NCBI GenBank assembly: GCA_002967005.1
Contig: PPEA01000214.1
Coordinates: forward strand, 1-39,435
Direction: 5' to 3'
DNA: 39,435 nucleotides
Source of the DNA: Mycobacterium talmoniae
GTDB taxonomy: Bacteria; Actinomycetota; Actinomycetes; Mycobacteriales; Mycobacteriaceae
The notes under the pieces are model-generated. The model searched no databases, was not told the DNA's origin, and worked only from the letters and a program-made list of their open reading frames with translations. Positions within the stretch are counted from its first letter, which is position 1; each line of letters begins with the position of its first letter. A program made the position numbers and the translations under genes. Positions 27,813-35,636 of this stretch are shown piece after piece.

Positions 27813-30554
27813 GTGTCATCTGTGCTCTACCGGCTAGGCCGGCTTGCCGCCCAGCGGCGCCGCTGGGTGCTCGTGGTGTGGCTCGTCGTGCTTGCCGTGG
27901 CCGGCGGCGGTGCGCTGCTGAACAACGGCACCGATGACACCTTCGAAATACCTGGCACCCAGTCACAGAACGCGCTTGACTACCTGGGCCGGGTGTTTCC
28001 CGAAGTCAGCGGAACGTCGGCGCAGCTGGTCATCGCCGTGCCGCCGGGGCAGGACGTCACCCGGCTCGCTCCCGGGCCGACCGCCCACGCCGTGGCGCAG
28101 ATCAAGAAGATCGACCAGATCGCCGCGGTGATCAACCCATTCGACCCCACGCCGCAGGGGCAGCCCGCCGGCGGTCCCGCCCCGCGGATACAGGGTGCGG
28201 TGTCCGGTGACCATCGCGCGGCGATTATCACCGCGCAGCTCACGGTGGCGCTCGCCGATGTCAAACCGGCCACCAAGGATCAGCTCACCGCCATCGGCAC
28301 CGAGCTGTCCGCGGCAATCGGGCACGGAGCGACCGTAGATGTCGGCGGACCCGCGTTCTCCAACCCAATGCCCAAACTCAGCTCCACCGAGGGGATCGGT
28401 CTGTTGATCGCCCTTTTCGTGCTGCTGCTGGTGTTCCGCTCGCTAATCGCTGCCGGCATGCCGCTGCTGACCGCGATCCTAGGAGTGGGAATCTCGGTCG
28501 CGCTGATCTACGCGGCTACGCTGCTGACAGCGGTGTCCTCCACCGCGGTGATGCTGGCCGTGATGCTCGGCCTGGCCGTAGGAATCGACTACGCGCTGTT
28601 TCTGCTCTCGCGGCACCGCAGCCAGCTCGCCGAGGGGATCGAGGTCGAGGAATCCATCGCGCGGGCTACCGCGACCGCCGGCTCCGCAGTGATCTTCGCC
28701 GGGCTGACCGTGATGATTGCACTGGTGGGTCTGTCCGTGGCGGGCATCCCGTTCTTAACTACGATGGGCCTGGCCGCGGCGGTAGGGGTGACTGTGGCCG
28801 TGTCCGTCGCGGTGACCTTGATCCCGGCGCTGATGGCCTTCGCTGGAGAACGTTTGCGGCCCAAGGCGGCCAGAACGCGGCACAAGGAATCCTCAAAACG
28901 CGCATCGCTCAGCCGATTCTGGGTGCGGCTGGCTACCCGGATCCCGGCGCTGACCGTGCTGGTGTTGGTCGTCGGCCTCGCACTCTGCGCGCTTCCGGCC
29001 GCCGATTTGCGGCTCGCCTTGCCGGACAATGGGACCGAAGAAAAGGGTACGCCCGCACGGGATACCTATGACACGGTGAGCGAGCGCTTCGGGCCAGGCT
29101 ACAACGGTCCCCTCATCGTGACCGCCGATATCATCACCAGCACCGACCCGGTAGGCGTCGTCAATGCGATCGCCGACGAGCTCAGCCGACTACCGGGGGT
29201 GGCCAGCGTGCCGTTAGCGACACCGAACCCGAAGGCCGACACCGGGATTATCCAAGTGGTGCCAGCCGCTGCCCCCGACACCGCCCAAACAGACGAGTTA
29301 GTGCAAGCCATCCGTGACCAGCGGCAGCACTTCCGGGACACCTATGGCGTGGACACGGCGGTCACCGGTATCACCGCGGTGGGCATCGACGTCTCCGCAC
29401 AGCTCGGTGCCGCCCTGTTACCGTTCGCCATTCTGGTGGTCGGGATCTCCCTGGTCCTGCTGGCAATGGTGTTCCGCTCCATCTGGGTACCGGTCAAGGC
29501 CACCGCCGGGTACCTGCTGTCGGTGGGAGCCGCGTTCGGTGCCACCTCGTACGTCTTCCAACAAGGCCACTTGGCGGGCGCGTTGGGTGTCACCCGCACC
29601 GGCAGCGTGGTCAGCTTCCTGCCGATCATCTTGATGGGGGTGCTATTTGGGTTGGCGATGGACTACGAGGTGTTCCTGGTGTCGCGAATCCGTGAAAATT
29701 ATGTGCACCAGGGTGATCCGCACCAAGCCATTCAGTCCGGCTTCGTCTCAGCCTCACGGGTAGTGGTCGCGGCGGCAGTGATCATGTTCGCGGTGTTCGC
29801 GGCGTTCGTGCCAGAGGGCAGCGCCGTCATCAAGCCGATTGCGTTCAGCCTGGCCATCGGCGTGTTCGTGGACGCATTCCTGGTACGGATGACGCTAGTC
29901 CCGGCGGTGTTGGCGTTGCTCGGCCGTCACGCGTGGGGGCTGCCCGGATGGGTAGATCGCCGGCTGCCGATCTTCGACGCTGAAGGAGACGCCCTCATGC
30001 GGGAACTACGCCTTGCCGACTGGCCGTCGGCGGGAGCCAACGACGCGATCAACGCCCGCGGATTGCACCGCGAGGACGACCGCGGCCACGTCATCTACTC
30101 AGGAGTGGATCTGACGCTGAGCCGAGGTCGAATCCTGGTGATACATGGCCACAATGCCGCTGGCAAGAGCGCGCTGCTCTTCACCCTGGCCGCCCGAGTG
30201 CGTCGCATCGACGGCGACCTGAAAGTGCTCGGCCACGTGCTACCGCAGCACATCAGCACTGTGCGTCGTAAAGTGGCGGTGATCTCCTGCCACGAAGCGC
30301 CTGATCCGGCCGCCGAGGTGGGGGCCGCCCTGGCGGGCAACATTGAACTCATCCTGCTCGACGATGTCGACATTGTCGTTCGCGCGGACTCGAGAAGCAA
30401 GCTGCGTCAATATCTTTCCAACCGGACGACCGCCGCAGGTAAGCCGGCAACGTTCGTGCTCACCTGCCAAGATCCCGACTTGGTCGACGACCTGCTCCCG
30501 GCAACCTCGATGGCCACGTTTGAGTTGAATCCCAAAACAGTCGAGGTGGCGTGA
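27813..30554 (+). CDS. MmpL/RND transporter fused to a degenerate ABC ATPase domain
   Basis: 913 aa from GTG 27813, with GAGGAG at 27799-27804, 25 bp after the decarboxylase. Residues 1 to about 710 form an MMPL protein: an N-terminal helix, a periplasmic domain, and two helix bundles each with the proton-relay Asp-Tyr pair (GIDYALFLLSRHR and AMDYEVFLVSRIR). From about 730 a nucleotide-binding-like domain follows with Walker A GHNAAGKSALL near 778 and Walker B IELILLDDVD near 845. No LSGGQ signature is seen, and the switch His is replaced (LTCQDPD), so ATP hydrolysis is doubtful. The partner is probably the YhgE/Pip gene it overlaps. Confidence 0.9.
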   Translation: MSSVLYRLGRLAAQRRRWVLVVWLVVLAVAGGGALLNNGTDDTFEIPGTQSQNALDYLGRVFPEVSGTSAQLVIAVPPGQDVTRLAPGPTAHAVAQIKKIDQIAAVINPFDPTPQGQPAGGPAPRIQGAVSGDHRAAIITAQLTVALADVKPATKDQLTAIGTELSAAIGHGATVDVGGPAFSNPMPKLSSTEGIGLLIALFVLLLVFRSLIAAGMPLLTAILGVGISVALIYAATLLTAVSSTAVMLAVMLGLAVGIDYALFLLSRHRSQLAEGIEVEESIARATATAGSAVIFAGLTVMIALVGLSVAGIPFLTTMGLAAAVGVTVAVSVAVTLIPALMAFAGERLRPKAARTRHKESSKRASLSRFWVRLATRIPALTVLVLVVGLALCALPAADLRLALPDNGTEEKGTPARDTYDTVSERFGPGYNGPLIVTADIITSTDPVGVVNAIADELSRLPGVASVPLATPNPKADTGIIQVVPAAAPDTAQTDELVQAIRDQRQHFRDTYGVDTAVTGITAVGIDVSAQLGAALLPFAILVVGISLVLLAMVFRSIWVPVKATAGYLLSVGAAFGATSYVFQQGHLAGALGVTRTGSVVSFLPIILMGVLFGLAMDYEVFLVSRIRENYVHQGDPHQAIQSGFVSASRVVVAAAVIMFAVFAAFVPEGSAVIKPIAFSLAIGVFVDAFLVRMTLVPAVLALLGRHAWGLPGWVDRRLPIFDAEGDALMRELRLADWPSAGANDAINARGLHREDDRGHVIYSGVDLTLSRGRILVIHGHNAAGKSALLFTLAARVRRIDGDLKVLGHVLPQHISTVRRKVAVISCHEAPDPAAEVGAALAGNIELILLDDVDIVVRADSRSKLRQYLSNRTTAAGKPATFVLTCQDPDLVDDLLPATSMATFELNPKTVEVA

Positions 30555-32128
30555 TGATCAAACCGTTCGTCAACTCCGCGCGCGCGACGGCATCGGGTCC
30601 TCTCACATGGCGCACTTGGGTGGGACTAGTCATTCTGCCCATCCTGGTCATGAGCCTGTTCATTTGGGCGTTCTGGTCGCCGCAGACCAATCATGGTGCG
30701 GCCAAAGCTGCCGTCGTCAACAACGACCGGCCGGTCACCGTCAACGGCAAGCTGCTGCCCCTCGGTCGAGAACTAGCCGGCAACCTGACCCACTCGGAAG
30801 CCGCGTACACCTGGGTGCTCACCGACGCCGCCGATGCCGAAAGAGGGCTCGCCCGCGGCGAGTACGGGGCCGTCGTCGCGATTCCGGAGGATTTCTCCGC
30901 CAAGGCGACATCCTCGGCAAGCGATAACCCGCTGCAGGCCGGGCAGGCCGAGTTGCGGGTGCAAACGTCGAACGCCACTGGCGTCGCCGATCCGGTGATC
31001 AGCACACAGGTGGCCCAGGTCGTGCTGCATACGCTCAACCAGCAGATCGTCCAGACCTACCTGGAGAACGTCTACCTGTCGTTCTCCAGGATCCATGATC
31101 AATTGGGCCAGGCGGCCGACGGCGCGGCACAGCTTGCCAGCGGCGCGGGCCAGCTCGAAACCGGTGCCGGACAACTCTCGTCGGGGACGGGCCAGCTCGC
31201 CGCCGGACTCGGCGACGCGCAGAGTCGAGTATCGACGGTCACCGGTCCGCTGCACCAACTTCCTGCGCCGCCGGGACCATTGTCCGGCGCGGCCAGCCAA
31301 ATCGAACAACTCGCGGCCGGGCTCGACACCGCAGCCAGCGGGGCAAACCAGGTCAATGATGGTGCCCACCAGCTAGAAGGCGGAATCGGACAGCTTTCCG
31401 CCGGCGCGCACCAACTGGCCGACCAGCTCGCGCAGGGACGCGATCAGGTGCCGGTCTACAACCAGGCAGAGCGCGACCGGCTGAAGAACGTCGCCGCCAC
31501 CCCGGCCGTCGCCATCACCGATAGCACCAACATCGGCGCCGCCGTGGCTGCGGTCGCCATCACTTTGGCGCTATGGGCCTGCGCGTTGGGCACATATGTG
31601 ATCACCCGGGCCGTGCCAGGCGCCGTACTCACCTCCCGCGAATCAACCTGGATGATCGTCGTCCGTGCCGCCTGCCCCGGTCTAACGGTGGCAGTGCTCG
31701 CCGCCGTCGCGCTCACTACCATGCTGATCCCCATCCTGGATATCGCAGTGGTGCGGTGGTTCGAGTTGCTCGGCGTCACCTTGCTGACCGCGCTCACATT
31801 CATTGCGCTCAACCAAGCGGTCACGGCGATCTTCAAACGGCCCGGCCGGTTCGCATCGATCGCAGTGCTCGTCCTGGCGTTAGTCACGAGCTTGATGTCG
31901 ACAATCCCTGCCACGCTGCACACGATCGGCAGCTACCTGCCGACGCACCCAGCCATCCTCGCCTTGCGCGGTGTGATTATCGGTTCAGATGTCGCCGTCA
32001 CCGGTGTCGCACAGCTTGCCGGATGGCTGGTGGTCGGCGGGCTGGCGACAGTCCTGGTGACCGAGCAACGCCGCACCCTCGACAGCAAGCAGTTACGACT
32101 CGGATCAGCTCTGACTGCGGCGACATAA
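30551..32128 (+). CDS. YhgE/Pip-family ABC-2-type membrane protein
   Basis: 525 aa from GTG 30551; ATG 30554 is an alternative one-base overlap. Topology: one N-terminal helix (LVILPILVMSLFIWAFW), a large extracytoplasmic domain of about 270 residues, then five to six helices at the C-terminus (from AAVAAVAITLALWACAL). The external domain holds repeated GA-QL--G--QL units at about 190-300, expected to form a long coiled coil as in YhgE/Pip and related export proteins. It likely forms a complex with the MmpL-NBD fusion. Role in export of lipophilic compounds or envelope maintenance is inferred. Confidence 0.88.
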   Translation: MMIKPFVNSARATASGPLTWRTWVGLVILPILVMSLFIWAFWSPQTNHGAAKAAVVNNDRPVTVNGKLLPLGRELAGNLTHSEAAYTWVLTDAADAERGLARGEYGAVVAIPEDFSAKATSSASDNPLQAGQAELRVQTSNATGVADPVISTQVAQVVLHTLNQQIVQTYLENVYLSFSRIHDQLGQAADGAAQLASGAGQLETGAGQLSSGTGQLAAGLGDAQSRVSTVTGPLHQLPAPPGPLSGAASQIEQLAAGLDTAASGANQVNDGAHQLEGGIGQLSAGAHQLADQLAQGRDQVPVYNQAERDRLKNVAATPAVAITDSTNIGAAVAAVAITLALWACALGTYVITRAVPGAVLTSRESTWMIVVRAACPGLTVAVLAAVALTTMLIPILDIAVVRWFELLGVTLLTALTFIALNQAVTAIFKRPGRFASIAVLVLALVTSLMSTIPATLHTIGSYLPTHPAILALRGVIIGSDVAVTGVAQLAGWLVVGGLATVLVTEQRRTLDSKQLRLGSALTAAT

Positions 32129-32167
32129 CTGCGTGGTCGCCGCCGGTCGCTGTCGCGTGATCCGCGC

Positions 32168-32247
32168 CTAGTGTCCTGCGTCTGAATCCCGTTTACGGGT
32201 GTGGGGCAGGATTTCGTCGGCGGTCTTGGTCCACACGAACGGGTGGC
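32168..32247 (-). mobile_element. Scar of an IS630-type transposase C-terminus
   Basis: Read on the minus strand, 32247 to 32168 gives HPFVWTKTADEIL followed by about a dozen residues to AGH and a TAG. This is the characteristic end of IS630-family DDE transposases (HPRPFVWTKTADEILxR... DSGH). Nothing upstream resembles the catalytic core. The rest of the gap between the YhgE gene and the SMI1 gene (32129-32167 and 32248-32454) shows no recognisable gene. It marks an old insertion or recombination at the right part of the island. Confidence 0.7.
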
Positions 32248-32454
32248 AACGGCCCGACAACGCGCAGCTCGCACGGTGTAGTCCGCCACTGCCGCTGCGC
32301 CCGCAGAACAGCGGAACCGTCAGCGATCCGACAGCCATGAATCTGTGGATCTACCTGCGAGTCGCGCGGCAGAGGGTCAGGCGAGAGATGCCCGCGGACT
32401 CCTGCGTCCGGCACACCTTCCCTGCGCATTCTGCTGCTCGAGCTGCTGCGTTGA

Positions 32455-33015
32455 TCAGTATTCGACGGCCGTGAATGTGTGGGCTTGTGCTCCGGTGAAG
32501 CAGTTGCTGTTGATGCTGCCGGCGAGGATTCCGATCAGGTAGGGCAGTAGTCCGTCGGGGTGGTAGTCCCAGGCTTGAACCTGCCCGTACAGGATCGGCC
32601 ACCGGTTCGGGTCGTCGCCGGTGCGATGCCAGAAGCCGACATCGCCGTCGCTGCCGATTCCCCAACTCAGGTAGGGCGGTGCAGCGTTCGGGCCGCCCAG
32701 GTCGACGGTGTGCAGTTGTCCGTCGGGTAGCCGCGCGAGGTCGGGTTCCGGGTCGTCGGCGAGGTCTTCACGGATCATGGTCAGGAATCCGTCGACCTCG
32801 GCGGGCCCGGCTGTGGTGATGCTGTGCTCGCCCTCTCCCGGGGCCCACAGTCGGACGGTGTCGAAGAACAGTCCCTCGCCGTAGGTGTCGACCAGCGTTT
32901 TGTAGTCGTCGGGAAGCGTTGTGTGGAGGGTCTTTTCAGCTGCGTGCCAATCTTGCCGCCGCACGAAGGTCGGCGGCGGGATGAGCGCGGTGAGCTGGCT
33001 TATTTCAGTGGCCAT
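32455..33015 (-). CDS. SMI1/KNR4-family immunity-like protein
   Basis: 186 aa from ATG 33015. The SUKH/SMI1-KNR4 pattern is visible: LPDDYKTLVDTYGEGLFFDTVRLW near the N-terminus, PYLSWGIGSDGDVGFWHR in the middle and WPILYGQVQAWDYHPDGLLPYLIGIL near the end. Such proteins are common immunity partners of polymorphic and contact-dependent toxins. It overlaps the preceding minus-strand ORF by 16 bp, as toxin-immunity pairs often do, and lies next to an IS scar. The specific toxin is not known. Confidence 0.82.
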   Translation of the reverse strand: MATEISQLTALIPPPTFVRRQDWHAAEKTLHTTLPDDYKTLVDTYGEGLFFDTVRLWAPGEGEHSITTAGPAEVDGFLTMIREDLADDPEPDLARLPDGQLHTVDLGGPNAAPPYLSWGIGSDGDVGFWHRTGDDPNRWPILYGQVQAWDYHPDGLLPYLIGILAGSINSNCFTGAQAHTFTAVEY

Positions 33016-33263
33016 GGTCCCTTGTAGTTCGTGATGATCAGCTGGTCGGGCCGGATCAGTTGGTTCCCGTCCGTGTCGATAGCAGAGATCCTAATGTCGG
33101 TCGTAGTCGGCCGTAGCCGTTGCCGTAGCGTGGGGTCGCCTTTGTACACGCCAGCCCGCAGGTGACCGCGGGCGAAGTTGCCCCGCAGGTTGGCCGGAAT
33201 GTCGTTCCACCCTGGTGGGAGTGTTTTCAGGCGATTCCCAGGGCACCGGCGGTTAACCGCCAA
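33000..33263 (-). pseudogene. Possible toxin C-terminal fragment upstream of the SMI1 gene
   Basis: 87 codons, the first 12 of which overlap the 3' end of the TetR gene, so the true N-terminus is probably missing. The readable part has GNRLKTLPPGWNDIPANL and NFARGHLRAG, the latter resembling the (D/A)RGHL segment of non-specific nuclease toxin domains, then a basic, Thr-rich stretch ending NYKGPWPLK. The expected downstream catalytic Asn and metal residues are not evident. It overlaps the immunity-like gene. Best read as a truncated toxin tail; a small free-standing protein cannot be excluded. Confidence 0.4.
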
Positions 33264-33817
33264 AGCCGTTCGGCCACCTCGCCAGGGTCGGGAGATGGGG
33301 TGATACGCAGCTGTTGGGCGATAGCGTGGCGCAGTCCGCCGATGACGAAGGGGCCGGCGCCGTCGGGATCGATGTCCGCCGGTAGCTGTCCCGATCGCTG
33401 CCCGCGGCGGATGTTCTCGGCGGCGTTGTCGCTCATGGTCTGGAGGTAGACGGATTCGAGCTCGGCGAGTTGTGGATCGAGGGCTGCACGGTTGAGCAGG
33501 ATCGACGCTAGCGGGTCGGCGAAGTGGTAGCCGACGAACCGGCGGGTGCGTTCGTGCTCGCGGGTGCCCCAGTCGGCACCGGCGGGCAGGTGCGCATCGG
33601 CGATGGCGTGGCGAAGTCCTTCGTAGAACGCGTCGTAGATCGCGGCCAGCAGCCCGCCTTTGGAGCCGAAGTGGTGGTAGAGCGCACCGGTGGTGAGCCC
33701 GGCGCGGCGGGTGAGCGCGCCGAGTTCCATCACACCGTTGCCGCGGACCAGTTCTTCGCGGGCGGCGTCGAGCAGCTGTTGACGTCCGACCGGGGCCCGT
33801 GCCATAGTCGCGAACAT
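33227..33817 (-). CDS. TetR-family regulator, divergent from the PhyH gene
   Basis: 196 aa from ATG 33817, or 192 from ATG 33805. HTH: GRQQLLDAAREELV, then LTRRAGLTTGALYHHFGSKGGLL. The C-terminal domain has the TetR_C-type helices (FADPLASILLNRAALDPQLAELE). It is transcribed away from the PhyH dioxygenase gene, and an AT-rich palindrome abuts its start codon, so it likely represses itself and that gene. Its 3' end is overlapped by the toxin-like fragment but reads as a complete C-terminus. Confidence 0.9.
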   Translation of the reverse strand: MFATMARAPVGRQQLLDAAREELVRGNGVMELGALTRRAGLTTGALYHHFGSKGGLLAAIYDAFYEGLRHAIADAHLPAGADWGTREHERTRRFVGYHFADPLASILLNRAALDPQLAELESVYLQTMSDNAAENIRRGQRSGQLPADIDPDGAGPFVIGGLRHAIAQQLRITPSPDPGEVAERLWRLTAGALGIA

Positions 33818-33836
33818 AACATAATTAGATTATGTT
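33818..33836. promoter_or_regulatory. Palindromic operator between TetR and PhyH genes
   Basis: AACATAAT-TAG-ATTATGTT, perfect 8-bp arms, directly adjacent to the TetR ATG (33817) and 15 bp before the PhyH ATG (33851). It is strongly AT-rich in a GC-rich region and probably overlaps both promoters. Confidence 0.82.
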
Positions 33837-33850
33837 GATCGAGGAGCACC

Positions 33851-34687
33851 ATGAGCGCCGAAGTGTCGTCCCTGACCGACCTGGGTGGTGATCTGGCCGG
33901 CACCTATCGCCGGACCGCCAGCAGCGGCGAGACCGTTGATGCGGCGGTCGTGCAGGCGGATCTGGCCGCCGTCCAGCGCGATGGCTACGTCATTCTGCCC
34001 GATCTGCTGACGTCCGAAGAGCGCTCTGAGATCCGCGAGGCTGTGTCGCCGCTGTTGGATCGGCACGGCCGCAACCGGTTCGAGGGGCATCGCACCCAGC
34101 GGGTGTACAGCGTGCTGAACAAGACCCGCACCTGCGATCGCATCGCCGACCATCCGCGGGTGTTGGCGTTGCTGGATCGGCTGTTCTTGCCCAACTACCT
34201 GCTGTCGATGCTGCAGGTGATCAACATCGAGCCCGGCGAGCACGCGCAGATGCTGCACACCGACGACGGCTTTTACCCGATCCCGCGGCCGCGTGCCGCG
34301 CTGAGCGCGGCGACCATTTGGGCGATCGACGATTTCACCGCCGACAACGGGGCCACCGAGATCGTCGCGGGCAGCCATCGCTGGGACGATCGTCTGCCCA
34401 GCGAGTCTGACCGCGAACCCGTGATCATGACGGCCGGGTCTTGTGTGTTTTTCCTGGGCACCTTGTGGCACGGCGGCGGAGCCAACGGTTCGCCCCATCC
34501 GCGCCTGGCCGCCACCGCGCAATACTGCGAGCCCTGGCTGCGTCCCCAAGAGGCGTTCACCCTCTCGATGACCCGTGACACCGTGCGCGCGGTGTCCGAG
34601 GACATTCGTCGCATGCTCGGCTACAGCATCCATCCGCCGTTCATCGGGCAGGTCGACGGCATGCACCCCAAACGGCTGCTCGAGTAG
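33851..34687 (+). CDS. Phytanoyl-CoA dioxygenase (PhyH) family protein
   Basis: 278 aa from ATG 33851, with GAGGAG at 33840-33845. Fe(II)/2-oxoglutarate oxygenase: DGYVILPDLLT start of the core, iron ligands His136 and Asp138 (MLHTDDGF), His207 (TLWHGGGAN), and 2-oxoglutarate-binding Arg218 (PHPRLAA). It hydroxylates an unknown substrate, coupling to succinate and CO2. It is followed 25 bp later by a VOC protein and is preceded by its own TetR and operator, forming a small independent regulon. Confidence 0.92.
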   Translation: MSAEVSSLTDLGGDLAGTYRRTASSGETVDAAVVQADLAAVQRDGYVILPDLLTSEERSEIREAVSPLLDRHGRNRFEGHRTQRVYSVLNKTRTCDRIADHPRVLALLDRLFLPNYLLSMLQVINIEPGEHAQMLHTDDGFYPIPRPRAALSAATIWAIDDFTADNGATEIVAGSHRWDDRLPSESDREPVIMTAGSCVFFLGTLWHGGGANGSPHPRLAATAQYCEPWLRPQEAFTLSMTRDTVRAVSEDIRRMLGYSIHPPFIGQVDGMHPKRLLE

Positions 34688-34712
34688 CCGCCGTGGCGGG
34701 TACGGTCTGTGC

Positions 34713-35171
34713 ATGCAGACCCTGTCCCCGGCCGACTGCTACCACATCGGCCTGATCGTTCCCGACATCGAGGATGCCGCAAGGCGATTCAGTACGGCCG
34801 GCGGTTATCAGTGGACGAAGCCGGTGGAGTACACCTTGGCGGTCACCACCGCGGGCGGCGACTATCAGGTGCCGTTCCGGTTCGTGTATTCGCTGCAGGC
34901 ACCGCATCTGGAACTGGTGCAGGAGGTGCCCGGCACCGTCTGGACCGCGCCCGCCGGCGCGGCCGCGCATCACCTGGGCTATTGGGTCGATGACATCGCC
35001 GCCGCCGCGGCCCGACTAGAAGCGGCCGGTTACCGGTTGGAGGCCCGCCCCAGCGGCGACACCCTGTCCACCTTCGCCTACTACACCGACCCGGCCGGTG
35101 TCCGCATCGAAATCGTCGACCGGGCGCTGTTCCCCGACTGGCCGGGGTTCTTGGCGGCCATGACGGCTTGA
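34713..35171 (+). CDS. Glyoxalase/VOC-family protein
   Basis: 152 aa from ATG 34713. One VOC module pair is visible: YHIGLIVPDIEDAARRF at the N-terminus, HLELVQEVPGTVW, AAHHLGYWVDDIAAAAARLEAAG and a final YYTDPAGVRIEIVD. Putative metal ligands are His in YHIGL, Glu in HLELVQ, His in HHLGYW and Glu in RIEIVD, as in methylmalonyl-CoA epimerase-like proteins. Same strand as PhyH with a 25-bp gap, so likely the same transcript. Substrate unknown. Confidence 0.85.
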   Translation: MQTLSPADCYHIGLIVPDIEDAARRFSTAGGYQWTKPVEYTLAVTTAGGDYQVPFRFVYSLQAPHLELVQEVPGTVWTAPAGAAAHHLGYWVDDIAAAAARLEAAGYRLEARPSGDTLSTFAYYTDPAGVRIEIVDRALFPDWPGFLAAMTA

Positions 35172-35209
35172 GAGGCGCAGCGGATACCGGTCACAAAAAA
35201 CGACGAATC

Positions 35210-35236
35210 AAAAAACCACGGGCAAGATGAGCCCGG
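35210..35236 (-). terminator. Intrinsic terminator of the 51-aa small gene
   Basis: On the minus strand, CGGGC-TCATCTT-GCCCG is followed after TGG by six T. This is a standard stem-loop plus U-tract. A second T-run follows at 35199-35194. It lies 46 bp beyond the stop of the small ORF at 35282. Confidence 0.75.
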
Positions 35237-35238
35237 AG

Positions 35239-35267
35239 GGGCGCGACCAGCGTGAGGTGTCGCGCCC
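35239..35267. terminator. Second GC-rich hairpin between convergent genes
   Basis: GGGCGCGAC (35239-35247) pairs perfectly with GTCGCGCCC (35259-35267) around an 11-nt loop. It lies between the VOC gene stop and the stop of the small minus-strand gene. It may terminate the plus-strand transcript or strengthen the adjacent intrinsic terminator. Confidence 0.6.
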
Positions 35268-35281
35268 AGCGGCGCCGAGCC

Positions 35282-35437
35282 TCAGCTGGCGTTGGCGAGG
35301 GGGTGCCAGTCCTCGAACTGCTCCGAGGTGTCGCCCTCTACCAGCACGTCGCCGTGGTAGAGAGCTTCGAAGTCAACCTTGATGACGTCGGCACTCGAGT
35401 CGTCGATCCACATGTCACTGAGCGTATGGGTAACCAT
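35282..35437 (-). CDS. 51-aa acidic small protein
   Basis: ATG 35437 to TGA 35282-35284; an internal ATG at 35413 would give 43 aa. The sequence starts MVTHTLSDMWIDDSSADV, passes VDFEALYHGDVLVEGD and ends EDWHPLANAS. It is acidic, with three Trp/Tyr-containing clusters and no membrane segment. Coding status is supported by its intrinsic terminator just downstream, by its lower arginine content than random frames here, and because it fills the middle of an otherwise empty 465-bp gap. Family not recognised. Confidence 0.6.
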   Translation of the reverse strand: MVTHTLSDMWIDDSSADVIKVDFEALYHGDVLVEGDTSEQFEDWHPLANAS

Positions 35438-35477
35438 TAAGGAATCTTTGAGTCACGATTCGGAAAATGGTGGCAAT

Positions 35478-35493
35478 CCTACCGATGGGTAGG
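35478..35493. promoter_or_regulatory. Inverted repeat upstream of the small gene and mmpL13
   Basis: CCTACC-GATG-GGTAGG, perfect 6-bp arms, 41 bp upstream of the small minus-strand ORF and about 145 bp upstream of mmpL13. It has the look of a TetR-family operator and could control the divergent pair. Confidence 0.5.
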
Positions 35494-35596
35494 TTTTGCC
35501 ACGTCGCCGTTGTGGTGGCCCCGTGGGCGGCACATCCCTGCGACCCAGATCACGCCCGAGCGGGCCAGGACACGCCTTGACCCCCCTTGGTTAACG

Positions 35597-35611
35597 GCGG
35601 TAAGTTACCGC
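35597..35611. promoter_or_regulatory. Palindromic operator just upstream of mmpL13
   Basis: GCGGTAA-G-TTACCGC, perfect 7-bp arms, ending 25 bp before the mmpL13 GTG. It is the best candidate site for the TetR encoded downstream of mmpL13. The position would block transcription start or elongation. Confidence 0.72.
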
Positions 35612-35636
35612 AGATATCCAAGGGGAAGGAGCCGTC

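Noticed and set aside
32129..32454. Complete insertion sequence
   Set aside because: Only the last roughly 25 codons of an IS630-like transposase are readable; no terminal inverted repeats or catalytic core were found.
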